Below, piece by piece: positions 10,812 through 22,580 of a stretch of 64,000 nucleotides of DNA. Within the stretch, counting starts at the first letter, position 1. Each line of letters begins with the position of its first letter. The DNA is taken from positions 192,288,052 through 192,352,051 of the forward strand of contig CP136067.1 in assembly GCA_032622095.1 (NCBI GenBank). Reading direction: 5' to 3'. The notes under the pieces are model-generated. The model was not told where the DNA came from. It worked only from the letters and a program-made list of their open reading frames with translations, and made no database searches. This stretch comes from Siphonodentalium dalli (taxonomy: Eukaryota > Mollusca > Scaphopoda > Gadilida > Siphonodentaliidae). The position numbers were made by a program, and so were the translations under genes.

Positions 10812-11662
10812 CCCCCTCATATAATACCCTTTATATCCCAAGTGTCCCTCATATAATACCCTTTATATCCCAAGTGCCCCTCATATAATACCCTTTATCT
10901 CCCATGCCCCCTCATATAATACCCTTTATCTCCCATGCCCCCTCATATAATATCCTTTATCTCCCATGCCCCCCTCATATAATACCCTTTATCTCCCATG
11001 CCCCCCTCATATAATACCCTTTATCTACCATGCCCCCTCATATAATACCCTTTATCTCCCATGTCCCCCTCATATAATACCCTTTATCTCCCATGCCCCC
11101 TCATATAATACCCTTTATCTCCCATGTCCCCCTAATATAATACCCTTTATCTCCCATGCCCCCCTCATATAATACCCTTTATCTCCCAAGCCCCCTCATA
11201 TAATACCCTTTATCTCCCATGTCCCCTCATATAATACACTTTATCTCACAAGTCCCCCTCATATAATACCCTTTATCTCCCATGCTCCCCTCATATAATA
11301 ACCTTTATCTCCCATGCTCCCCTCATATAATACCCTTTATCTCCCATGTCCCCCTCATATAATACCCTTTATCTCCCATGCCCCCGCATATAATACCCTT
11401 TATCTCCCATGCCCCCTCATATAATACCCTTTATCTCCCATGTCCCCCTCATATAATGCCCTTTATGTCCCATGCCCCCCTCATATAATACCCTTTATCT
11501 CACAAGCCCCCCTCATATAATACCCTTTATATCCCAAGTGCCCCTCATATAATACCCTTTATATCCCATGCCCCCTCATATAATACCCTTTATCTCCCAT
11601 GCCCCCCATATAATACCCTTTATCTCCCAAGCCCCTCTCATATAATACCCTTTATCTCCTAT
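10812..11662. repeat. About 31-bp minisatellite, about 28 copies, in gene B intron 3
   Basis: Units of 30-31 bp with core CTCATATAATACCCTTTATC separated by CCCATG or CCAAG variants, running almost without interruption. The paralogous intron of gene A has one degenerate unit (63362-63392). It is pyrimidine-rich on the plus strand and so purine-rich in the transcript. The array nearly fills the 1.8-kb intron between exons 3 and 4. Confidence 0.95.
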
Positions 11663-11927
11663 TTTATTCACCCGATCGCATTTAATTTTTTAACGATTTG
11701 AGAACATGGTAAATGTAGCACATTGTAGTAGTTAATTATCCAGATTAATTAACCTTCTTCTGACTGTCGCTTGATTGGAAAATGTTACAATTTCAAAAAT
11801 CGCACTATCAACTTTGACGCTCAACTGCATCGAGTGCTGATGGTTCAACTATGTATATATCAATGTTAGTTGAGATTTCATTGGAATGAAACAGACGCTG
11901 ATAGTAATATATATAGCTCAATGTTAC

Positions 11928-12368
11928 CTAATGAAAACGGAATGTGCTCGTCCATACTTCGTATCTTATTTTCTTCGTCGATGAATCTAGAAGGGTCAAA
12001 TTTATCTGCATTCGGGAAGAGTTGTTCGTCGAAGTGCACAGAATATAGGTTCGGTAAAAGGTATGCGTCCGTTGGTATTTTGTAACCTTTGAACTCAAAA
12101 TCTTCAGCTGCTCGATGAGGTAAACTCAGGGGCAACAGACTAGAAAGTCTGAGGGTTTCCAAGATGGCCGCCTCCGTGTTGACCAATCTCGGCTTGTCTT
12201 CCATAGTCGGTAGCCGATCGATCGGAATGTACTCGTCTATTTCCGCTTGTATCTGTTGTTGCACATCCGGGTTCTGCATTATGTAGATGAGGAACCATCT
12301 CATTGTGGAGGCTGTTGTTTCAGTTCCCGCCACAAACAAGTCGCCACACAACCTACCAAGTTCTTCAA
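11928..12368 (-). CDS. P450 gene B exon 3 (I helix to meander)
   Basis: Residues 297 (split codon) to 443, plus the first base of 444. The acceptor is TTTGTTTTCAG and the donor GTAACA. It contains the I-helix oxygen-activation motif AGTETT (310-315), the K-helix ExxR (E367, R370) and the meander motif FDPSRF (420-425), and ends at PFSL just before the haem loop. The open frame extends a little past both splice sites but the flanks are not family sequence. Everything expected of a functional P450 between the I helix and the meander is present. Upstream frame continuity comes from exon 2, 12.4 kb away. Confidence 0.95.
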
Positions 12369-12630
12369 CTGAAAACAAAGTTAAACGAATATGTATGGGT
12401 GACCAATTTGATTTTAACATACGTTAAATTAAAATAAATAGGTGTCAAATAACAATTAAAGTGTCAATTCCAAATTGATAGACACCGAAGTCTTTTGCGC
12501 GCCCAATCAGCATCTGTAATGTGCGTGACATCAATAAAATTGGTAAATACTTATACTATAGAATTATAAATAATGATTGGTTTTATTTGACGTATTTTTA
12601 GACCATGAGTCATTATAATATACCATCCTC

Positions 12631-14653
12631 TTAAGCCGGGCGCACACGTCGCAACATTCTTGTACAACAATGTTGTATGGGTCATACAACATTGTTGTAA
12701 GCGTCCGCACACGCTACAACAAAATGACACAACAAATGTTATACAACAATGTTGTGACTAACCGCACACGGCGAATCTGTTGTACAACAAGTCACGTGAT
12801 AAAACGTCATCAAGTCACGTGTTTGCTGCCTACTTATTTCAGCTCTGGGTCCCCCCCCCCCCAAGTTGATAGATGCGGAAAGCATGCACTAGGCTCGATT
12901 TTGCCACAAATCTCTACCCTGGACCTGGCTAACGCACGTTATATATATACACTGAACGGATTTTGACCAATTTAGTACTTTTTCATAGGATAGGTTATAT
13001 GGAGTTATCATTATTAAACCTCCAGGCCATATATAATTTGGTTATTTTGTACCTCCTGTGTTATTGGGGAGGGGATATCAGGAGTTATTATTATACCTCC
13101 TTTATTAAATTATATGGAGTGGTGGGTGAGGGCATAATATACGCCAAACATGGACCTTGTTTTTTGTTTTATTTGGACACAGTTACTCTTACAAGTGTTT
13201 ATAAATAAATCTCATGTCCTTTCATTATTAATGGGAATTTTGGAAGGAGCGTGTAAGTCGTGGACCTTGATTTCGAACCTTTGTTCATATTAACTTTTTT
13301 TTAAATCGGCGCAGGCTTTGACCAATGATAAATGACCGAGCGGAACAGGTTATTAGGTTCAAAATATGATGTAATTGTATTTACCAGCCGCTTGAGCGAT
13401 AGCCAACTTCTGTGTTGAATATATTGTTATTTTCACTTCTATTGTCTTGTTGAATTAACTTCCTATCCAAGGGAATGCCACACCCACATCTTGAAAATTG
13501 TACAGGTCTGGGTGAATCAACAATAAGCGGGATCACTGAGTCGGGCGATATTCAGTGGATTCATCCAGCTCTGACCCATGGTTTCAGAGATTCATCCAAC
13601 TCCGGTTGTGTGAGCAGCATTTCCATATGTGGAAGTCATGAATAATTCATGACTTCCACACAGAGAATACCACTACAGAACCCCCGACCCATATTTCCAA
13701 AACCATGGAACCGGGCATGGTAGGTCCAATATGGACATGACTCGCACGAGTCAGAGACAGCCAGATAGGGCATATTGATCGACAATAGCCCGATCGGGCA
13801 ATAATCGACTGATTGATCTTCCACAGCCATAACGGTTGCATAACATATGTTTCGCTCTCTAAAATATTTGTTAATGTTATTTCTCAATTGGTATAATTTA
13901 ACTATAAATTCTGACGGTAAACATCCATCAATTCTACGTGTAAATAGGAACCGGCAAATAATTTATAGTCAAGTTTGGCTATTAATATTATAGATAAATC
14001 GGTGCCGGTGGTTCAAATTCAATCAATTTTAATTTTCTCACCTGTACAAGCTGTAGACAGTGTAGTTTGTACAAATTACTATATTGTCAAGACATGTGAA
14101 ATGGAACACCATTGGATAGAAAATGTATTCACCAAGACCTATATTATGCAGTAGTCAGTGCAGTAGGCCCTACTGGAGAACTGAACTGAAGTCTGGACCT
14201 GTGAGTGTGAACACAGAACAGGAGAATCATTCTCACTCTCAGAAATTACAGAATGCCATGTGCTGGTGAATAAAATCAAATCACATTTCGAACCCAGGAA
14301 CCACTCCGCTCGGTCAAACTATATCGTTTCTCAATGTCTGCGCCTATTTTGTTTGAAAGCATGCTTCAGTTTTCAATGTTAGTTCAAAATATCGACTGTA
14401 ATAAATTTCGAGGTGGGAGCGGCCATGTTTCTCTTCACCTTGAGATTTGACGCTGTACGCCATAGACTAAAAATAGAACGCTGTCCATCCATTGGCTATA
14501 ACAAGCAACAAAATCAAAATAATTTGATCGTTCCCAACAATGTTGCACAACAAAAAATTGTTGCGTGCAACAAAAAACGCGGTACCGCACACGTCGCAAC
14601 AATGTTGCATAACAATGTTGTGCAACATTGTTGCGACGTGTGCGGTGGCTTAA
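12631..14653. mobile_element. 2.0-kb TTAA element with ACAACAATGTTGT-type foldback ends
   Basis: Bounded by TTAA at 12631-12634 and 14650-14653. The termini match as inverted repeats: left TTAAGCCGGGCGCACACGTC, right (complement) TTAAGCCACCGCACACGTCG. Both then run into palindromic AACAATGTTGTACAACA-type repeats; the right end (about 14579-14648) is a hairpin on its own. No transposase frame was recognised, so it is non-autonomous. It lies in gene B intron 2. Confidence 0.75.
13628..13660. repeat. 33-bp perfect palindrome
   Basis: A 16-bp arm TGTGGAAGTCATGAAT, one central A, and the exact complementary arm. It lies inside the 2.0-kb TTAA element. A half-arm-like match occurs near 5429-5444. 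Confidence 0.85.
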
Positions 14654-14884
14654 CGGTTCAAGGTCCCTCATTTTGCAAGAATATAGGTATGTCTTAAATA
14701 GAATGATACATATCATTGTAATGTTTTCTTCTGTGTATCTGTTTTTGCTAGCTCAATATATTAATGCCATGATTTCCCGTCCTCATATAAATATGACAGT
14801 TGAGAAGAAATGATTCTTCAAGTGTCTTAATTCAGTCACCATTTGTCGAAGTTGTGAAGTTTGAACGCCAAATAAATACCCCAT

Positions 14885-15760
14885 TGAACGAATTATGGAG
14901 ATGACTTTATATAACTTTGGTGGATATCAGCAACAAAACAAATTCGTATCAAATTGTGTGCCCCCACCTCTCAATCAAACGGACTGCACTTTTGCGTCTT
15001 TAAATCACACGATTAGATTCCTCATATCACGGAGAAGAATATGTATCAATTTGGTGGAAAAAATATCTCTTTTATCACTTTTGGTGTGCCCCTCCACGAA
15101 CCCTGACTCAAACGGCATCACTTTTGACATCTTTAAACCACAAATGTAGACTCCTGATATCACGAAGATTATTATTTTGGTGGTAATCGGCGATTAAACA
15201 AATTCTTAACAAATTGAGTGCCCCCTCCCATCTCTGATCTCCCACACAAAACGGCACCAATTTGGCGTCTTTAAATCACACGATTATATTCCTTGTATCA
15301 TGGAGAAGAATGTGTATCAATTGGTGGAAATGGACGCTAAACATATTTTATCAATGTTTGTGCCCCTCTCCCCTTCGGTGCACTCCTGGCTCGAATAACG
15401 CCATGTTGACAGCTTTAAGCCATACCATTAGACTCCTGATATCATGGATATGAGTTTCGCGGTAATCGGCGACTATCAAATTTAGCGCCCACACCCTATC
15501 TCTCACCCAAACGGTACCAACTTGGCGTCTTTAAATCACACGATTAGATTCCTAATCGGCGCTAAAAAATATTTGTATCAATTTTCTCCCCTTCCGTGCA
15601 CCCTGACTCGAACGGCACCACTATTGACATCTTTAAACCACATCATTAGATTACTCATACCATGGAGATTATTATCTACAAGTCTGGGAGACAAAAACAT
15701 TTTCTGCCCCTTCCCCTTTTCTGCCCCTGACAACAACAGTGTCACTTAAAAAAATTCTAT
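14885..15760. repeat. Degenerate satellite, about 130-bp period
   Basis: Six to seven diverged units, each with TCTTTAAATCACACGATTAG or a variant (near 14997, 15127, 15269, 15407, 15529, 15632), then ATATCATGGAGA-like and GTGCCCCCTCC-like segments. Non-coding despite short open frames. Confidence 0.75.
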
Positions 15761-16339
15761 CGCTCTCCGTTAACTTCCTCGTAAAAAGTTACCCACATTA
15801 TAAACCTTTGGTGCCATCTAGATGGTCCCCTGGGAATTTATATAGAACACAAACAGGCAGAGAGACATAAGGACATATTGATATATAAATACATTTCTCT
15901 CTGGAAATGGTATTTCAAGATATAGAACGAGGTCACTGATAAAGCGACCGTAATATTTCATTTTATCATCATGGATTGAAATGGAATTTCCCGTAATCTG
16001 AAAAGCACAAACTCTTCGCTTTGTCGATCGCGGAAAAAAATAGTTCTGTATTTCCAGAGTAGAATGATACGAAAAACTAAACTGTGGTTTCAGTTGCTCT
16101 GAAAAAACTTCACCAACAAATGCTGGGGGCGATTCCATTCATTACGCTGGGCTACAATGGGTAAATTACCCTGGGCAAAAATGAATGGAATGATTTTTGG
16201 ATACCGGAGTAATCTAACGAGATGCCGATCACGATCGGCTGATGTTTAACCCATACCTTGGCGATAGTGATCAGCTATTTTCAGTTTGAACGCGAAAATC
16301 CATAAGCCATAGTCTTGTCAAGATACATCCTAAGTATTG

Positions 16340-16690
16340 ATGAGTAGAAATAAGAACATTCTGCAGAAAAGAATCTGCACACAGGTATGAACAGATAGAA
16401 TCAAGATTATCCAAGCAAGAAAAGAATCTGCACACAGGTATTATTAAACATGTAGAATCAAGATTATCCAAGCAAGAGGATCAAGAATATCCAAGCAAGA
16501 TAAGAATCTTCACATATGTATGAACAGGTATGATCAAGATTATCCAAGCATGACAAGAATCTGCACACAGGTATTAACATGTAGAATCAAGAATATCCAA
16601 GCAAGGGAGTCAAGAACATCCAGGCAAGATAAGAATCTGCACACAGGTATTAACATGTAGAATCAAGAATATCCAAGCAAGAGTGATCAA
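16340..16690. repeat. Minisatellite of about 53 bp, about 6 irregular copies
   Basis: Units combine AAGAATCTGCACACAGGTAT with AATCAAGATTATCCAAGCAA. Spacing varies because some units are partial. Confidence 0.8.
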
Positions 16691-17449
16691 GTGTTCTCTG
16701 CAAAATATCCTTATAGATCTCAGTTGTGCAGCTTTCTCTGGTAGTTACATGTTAGGTTGTGATGTGTTGGGTCTGATAACAGATGCCTAAATAGCCTTTG
16801 CATTGAAAGTGGCTGACTGGCTGGCTCTTGTGATAACAAACAAATCATTCTCTACATGACAGATGACATGAAGTTATTAAAAACATATCACTTTGTTTCA
16901 TTTATCAACAGGCAATCTAAAACAGGCAGTGTTCTAAAATCTGACCCATGTCTCATTAATTTTCCCAATTGGCAGTTAGTTTAGAAAATTCCAGAGAGGA
17001 TATACATATAAAATCAGAAGTTATGGAATTCTCTTTAAATTTAAATTGATCAAATAACTGAACCCCAGTTGCATAAAGACACTTAAATCTCAAGATTAGC
17101 TAAATGATTTTAGCAATGTTCTAAAGCCCATTTTGGAAACTTAACATACAAAACCCTTTATTAAACAGCATGTGCTGTGTATTGTTGAAACTTAAAAAAA
17201 AATTAGATACCATAACTTTTATCTGCACATTGGCATAAGAGACATCAGAAAATAATATAGCCATATTAATAGCTAAGCAGTCCAAAGGCATGGGATGGAA
17301 TTAGTGAATATGGCTCCAAACAAATTCACCAGTACATGATAATAGTTTGGACCGATTTAAACCAAATTTGGTGTGCTGACTCGGGGTACCCTTGGCGGAG
17401 TTATAATAGTGTTAGTTTTTAAAATTTTGTTATTTTTGTTATTTTTGTT

Positions 17450-17580
17450 TTAATTATTAAAAAAAAAATATATTTTTTTTTTTTGGATATTTATTTAATT
17501 ATTTTATTTTGTTTTTGTTTTGTTTTTGTTTTGTTAGATTGAGCAAGGAATTAAATATAATTTTTTTTTTTTTTTTTAAG
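17450..17580. repeat. Poly-A/T low-complexity tract
   Basis: Long T and A runs with TTTTGTTTTG repeats. No further structure was seen. Confidence 0.7.
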
Positions 17581-17727
17581 AGTGAATATTTTTTCGAAAA
17601 AGGGCCATAACTCAGTTAAAAATAGTCGGATCAAACCCATATTCGAACTCGATCTGTCTTTAATGCTGAGAAATTCATATACAAAATTTGGTTCCGATCA
17701 GATATAAAATGTTCGAGTTATCACACC

Positions 17728-17860
17728 ATGCGTAAAGTGTCTACAGACAGCCAGGCAGACATACAGACAGACAGACGGACGGACGGACGGACGGACGGAC
17801 TAACGACGAGTGGTCAATCCGGACAACGACACTATGTTTACCATACTATGGTATGGGTAA
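17728..17860. repeat. (GACG)n microsatellite with dispersed-repeat tail
   Basis: CAGA then ACGG tetranucleotide units, followed about 30 bp later by a palindromic CCATACTATGG and TAAACATAAA. The same arrangement (GTGTCTAC, tetranucleotides, GATCCGGAC or AATCCGGAC, palindrome) is at 58676-58795, so both are copies of one repeat family whose end is the microsatellite plus this tail. Confidence 0.7.
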
Positions 17861-18379
17861 ACATAAAAAACAGCACAGTTACAACTGCGAACAAAACATT
17901 TTTTTATTGAGGAAATTTAACAAAACTCACATTGGGCGTGTAGAACGGACGTAGACTTAAGTAAATGAGCAAAAATATCTGATATTCACAATGAAACCAA
18001 CGAGAATTTTGACTTCCAATCAGCAAATATATGAAATTTTAGAACAACCTTAATTGACACTAAGTAGATCTAAAACTTTTGATGAATCATTTTATCTGTC
18101 ATTCAATTGAATTATATATTTCTGAATTACATATAACATATTTATGACAAATTATTAAAAATAAAATTCATTTAATCCATTATATAAATATTGTCCATGT
18201 GCTTTCTCAGTTGACAACCGATCTCGCGGGGAAAGTGACGTCACATTACAATAAGCTCGAAATTACACCACCTCGACCGTAGATGTAGCCAGCGTAGCCC
18301 GGCGTATTTACGCCCGGTCATTCCATTCATTGTAATTTCATTATCCATTGTAGCCGAGCGTAATGAATGTAATCGCCCC

Positions 18380-19134
18380 ATATAATTTAGCTAGAAAACC
18401 AACAGTCATATAATAAAATAAACATTATGGATACAGTGAAGTGATATGGTCCGTACAGTCCTGGAAATATCGGTCGATCCTTGCACCCCACCCAGGCCTC
18501 AACTTCACCCCACTAATTTTCTTCCTTAATGTCTCTGCTTATAATTTTCTGTTGTTAACAAGAAAAAAAAGTAGCCACATAGACTCCAAACAAGATGGCG
18601 TCCATTATTGTGGCCATTTTGTTTGATATGCACCATGTCTCTTTGATCGCAATGATAGTAAATGCCACATGTGGTTTTATTTTCAACTCGATACGTTATG
18701 CTAATATGCAGCTCTTACAAATTAGCCAAAAAAATCCGACACCTAACAGGGGGGGGGGTCGGGAAAAAATTACAGGATACAAGCACCGGGTGGGTGGGTG
18801 TCCCCGAGCCCTGAATGCAGATTATTTTCTGATGTCATGCAATTTTTTTCTCCAAAATCATTTCTAAGACAAATTTCAGCTTCAAAATGATTTGAAACAA
18901 TCAGATTCATATAGTAGTGCATGCTATGGCCTTATATAAGTGAAGGGGGGGGGGGGCTCTATATATATATATATTTTTTTTTTGTCCACAATTTCTCCCT
19001 GTAACAGTTGAAACCATGGGGTGGGACCGGTTTTGGTCGAGGAAAAAAATTGCAATGAAAACAAATCCATTCTCATCTTTTCTCATTGTTTATCATGGCT
19101 TTTTAAAAAACTGATTATACATAGAGGATACCTG
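18380..19134. other. No gene seen
   Basis: Intron 2 sequence with G-runs (18743-18751 and about 18946-18955) and poly-T. The short frame at 18595-18867 crosses simple sequence and is not supported. Confidence 0.4.
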
Positions 19135-19282
19135 CGTGTTTTGAGTGAATACTGGAAGTATCTCATTCGTGGTCACAGTGAGATACTGGAATAATCACGA
19201 GTGGCCTTTAGGCCATGAGTGATGATTCCAGTATCTCACTGTGACCACGAATGAGGTAATTCCGGTATTCACTCAAAACACG
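19135..19282. repeat. 148-bp near-perfect hairpin MITE
   Basis: Arms of about 68 bp: the left starts CGTGTTTTGAGTGAATACTG, and the right ends with its complement after CGGTATTCACTCAAAACACG. The loop is about 10 bp. Non-coding; probably a small foldback transposon. Confidence 0.85.
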
Positions 19283-19977
19283 AAGTTTTTCTTTTTATTA
19301 TATGCAGCATACAACATAAATAATGTAACATAAATACAACAAAATACATAAATAGTAACTAACATAGAAATTCATATTGCTTAAAAGTTCTTGGTTCCCT
19401 CATTCCTTGAAATCCCACTGGAAACCCTAGTACTTTTAAATAAATACCTGCAATGTATGACCCATTAAATTGATTTGCTGTCAAAAAGCCGAAAAACCGT
19501 TGGCCTCATTTGTTTATATTAATGATAACAGTCAAGATATTGAATAAACGATAAATACAGTGACCACGTGGTCGAAGTAAATGTTCGATGTCGATACATG
19601 ACTACAGTGACACTTAAGTCACATAATACCGTGTTGTTCACTAATTGGAGCATTAAAAGGCTCCAGATTCAATCTCAGAGCATCTGATTTTCAAAAATTT
19701 CGGGGGGGAGGCCCCTGACCCCCTGCCGTACTCCCCCCTCGGGTCTTCGGAAGATGCTTTCGGCATCTCCTGCTGGGATACTACTCGCCTCGACATTTTG
19801 TAGGAGAGCTACTCGGCACTCGCCTACAATGATTTTAAGGGGAGCTCCTCGTTGTTCACCAGTGATTTCCCACATGTAGATGACTGGAACTGTGTTTATT
19901 TAATCAAATTGATGGTGTTTTTACTTTACACATGCACATATTTTAACCTATTGCTAATAAGGGACACAACTATCCTG

Positions 19978-22580
19978 TTAAAGTGGCACTGCATGAAAAC
20001 TGGAATTTATTCATTGCGTAAATTCCGGATAAATGTGCATAAATCTTTTTTATAAATTTATGCACATTTATTCACAATTTATTCATGAATAAAGGCCGAC
20101 ATTTATACACAATTTATTCACTGAATAAACACACGTTTATTAAACAGAATAAACTCGGAATTTATTCGTACGTTTATGCACATTTATTATCGACCTGTTT
20201 ATGCATAAATGCGAAATGTATTCACTGAATAAAGCTGCATAAATATATATAGCTACATTTATTCTGGTTATATACTCCAGTTTATGCACATTTATACCCC
20301 GTATAAATTATTTGGATTTGAACATATATATCCATATATATTTGTGAAATTTACTTTATGGTGACATTTGGCTTGTAACCAGCATATAAGGCGACACGGA
20401 TGCGCATATCTAACTATACATATACACATGTGTCGCCCTGATTCTGGTATCTCCATGTGTAGTAATTTGCCAACAAAATGCTGCCCTATATTGTTGGTTA
20501 TACCAGTCACAAATATAATATGAACTAATTGGACATGGCACTTTGTGTCATAGTTGTATCTTGCCATCATCAATTTTCGTAGTCTCTGCAATAAAGAATA
20601 AAAATTAAATAATTAAGTGATCGCATGGGAAATAAGTATAAACGATAAAATATTAAAACTAAAATAAGAATTTTTTTTCTGCTAAAGAGTGATATCGCCC
20701 TTCAAGGAACACAATTTTACGGGATTCAAAATTGTGTAACATCATGGATTTATTGTACATTGAAATTTTATGCGATATGACAAAGCGTGATATCACCCTT
20801 TCATCGCCACAATTTTACTCGATTCAAACTTCAAAACGGGTTTACATCATGGACTTTCTGTACAATGGATTTATATGTGATATGGCAAAGGGTGATATTA
20901 CCCTTCCATTACCATAATTTTACGCGATTATAACTTCAAGACCGGATTACATCACGGATATATTGTACAATGAATTTATATGTGAACTGGCAAAGGGTGA
21001 TATCACCCTTCCATGATCACTATTTTACGCGATTCTAACTTCAAAACGGGATAACATCATGAATATATTGTACAATGAATTTATATGTGAACTGGCAAAG
21101 GGTGGTAACACCCTTCCATGATCACTATTTTACGCGATTCTAACTTCAAAACGGGATAACATCATGAATATATTGTACAATGAATTTATATGTGAACTGG
21201 CAAAGGGTGGTAACACCCTTCCATGGTCACTACTTTACGCGATTTTAGCTTCAAAACAGGATTACATCACGGATATATTGTACAATGAATTTATATGTGA
21301 ACTGGCAAAGGGTGATATCACCCTTCCATGATCACTATTTTACGCGATTCTAACTTCAAAACGGGATAACATCATGAATATATTGTACAATGAATTTATA
21401 TGTGAACTGGCAAAGGGTGGTAACACCCTTCCATGATCACTATTTTACGCGAGTCTACCTTCAAAACAGGATTACATCACGGATATATTGTACAATTAAT
21501 TTATATGTGAACTGGCAAAGGGTGATATCACCCTTCCATGATCACTATTTTACGCGATTCTAACTTCAAAACGGGATTACATCATGAATATATTGTACAA
21601 TGAATTTATATGTAAACTGGCAAAGGGTGATATCACCCTTCCATGATCACTATTTTACGCGATTCTAACTTCAAAACGGGATTACATCATGGATATATTG
21701 TACAATGAATTTATATGTGAACTGGCAAAGGGTGATATCACCCTTCCATGATCACTATTTTATACGATTATAACTTCAAAACGGGATTACATCATGGATA
21801 TATTGTACAATGAATTTATATGTGATGCTGGCAAAGGGTGATATCACCCTTCCATGACCACAATTGCAATTTTACGCGATTAAACTTCAAAACAGGATTA
21901 CATCATGGATATATTGTACAATGAATTTATATGTGGCATAGCCAAGGGTGAAATCTCGCTTCCAACTCCACATTTTACGCGATATTTTAGCCTGTTTAGC
22001 AAAATATTTAATTGTAATGTACGGCATTTTATTTGTGATCTGGCTAAGGGTGGAATCACTCTCACAAAACCACATTTTCACGCGATAGAATAACCTTATT
22101 CCGACGTCTCTGTATAATCAAATATTAATTTTGACATGTGTCGATCACGCTGCGAATTGACGAAAGAATGAATCGGCAACATAAATTGTGAAATGCCTTC
22201 ATTTCATAGCCACATATGTGTTAACTTACCCTTGGTAAAACGAGTTCCCATCTCATTCACACACGTCTTCGCATCAGCTTTGTTCGCAGACAAAGAAACC
22301 TAGGTATCCGGCCGTTAGCTCGTGTTAATGATACATGCCTCACATATCCACATGGTAGTAATTAAATTATGGGCCAAGATTTAAACCCGCCGTTGGTTAC
22401 ATTAATGAGCGAAATTAATGCGGCATTTATGCGAGATTTAAAAATATAAATGCGAGATTTATATTTTTGTATAAAGGCGAATTTAATATGCATAAATGCA
22501 TGCATAAATTTAGGGTCCTAAATTTATGCGACATTTATATTTTATAAATCTCGCTTTTCATGCAGTGTGGGTATTTTACC
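19978..22580. mobile_element. 2.6-kb element with CACTGCATGAAAA ends containing a satellite
   Basis: The left end TTAAAGTGGCACTGCATGAA and, inverted at the right end, TTAAAGG...CACTGCATGAAAA suggest TIRs with TTAA-like targets. Next to both termini lie subterminal blocks of short AT-rich palindromes (TTTATGCACATTTATTC and TAAATGCGAGATTTAT types). The interior is the 106-bp satellite. No transposase was seen. The boundaries are tentative because the TIRs are short. Confidence 0.5.
20680..22092. repeat. 106-bp satellite, about 13 copies, each with a palindrome
   Basis: Tandem 106-bp units (phase visible at 21018, 21124, 21230, 21336, 21442, 21548, 21654). Each includes GATTCTAACTTCAAAACGGG, ATATATTGTACAATGAATTT and the palindrome AGGGTGATATCACCCT, or the variant AGGGTGGTAACACCCT. 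Edge units are more diverged than central ones, as expected for unequal exchange. Small frames here are repeat-derived. Confidence 0.92.

Larger units (their letters stand above)
16126..18379. mobile_element. 2.25-kb TIR element in gene B intron 2
   Basis: The left end GGGGCGATTCCATTCATTAC recurs inverted at the right end (complement GGGGCGATTACATTCATTAC), and the following GGCTACAATGG is conserved in both arms. Between them lie a 53-bp minisatellite (16340-16690), poly-T tracts and an ACGG microsatellite. No transposase was recognised. The arms are about 45 bp with several mismatches, so the element is not young. Confidence 0.65.

Noticed and set aside
10812-11662. CRISPR-like regular array
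   Set aside because: Units are contiguous 30-31-bp repeats without unique spacers and lie in a eukaryotic intron; it is a minisatellite.
14020-14330. tRNA or SINE internal promoter (GGTTCGAAAT-like box)
   Set aside because: Only a weak B-box resemblance; no A box at the right distance and no cloverleaf could be drawn.
14413-14716. Overlapping 93-94-codon frames on both strands
   Set aside because: They cover the palindromic AACAATGTTGT end of the 2.0-kb TTAA element; palindromes give matching frames on both strands.
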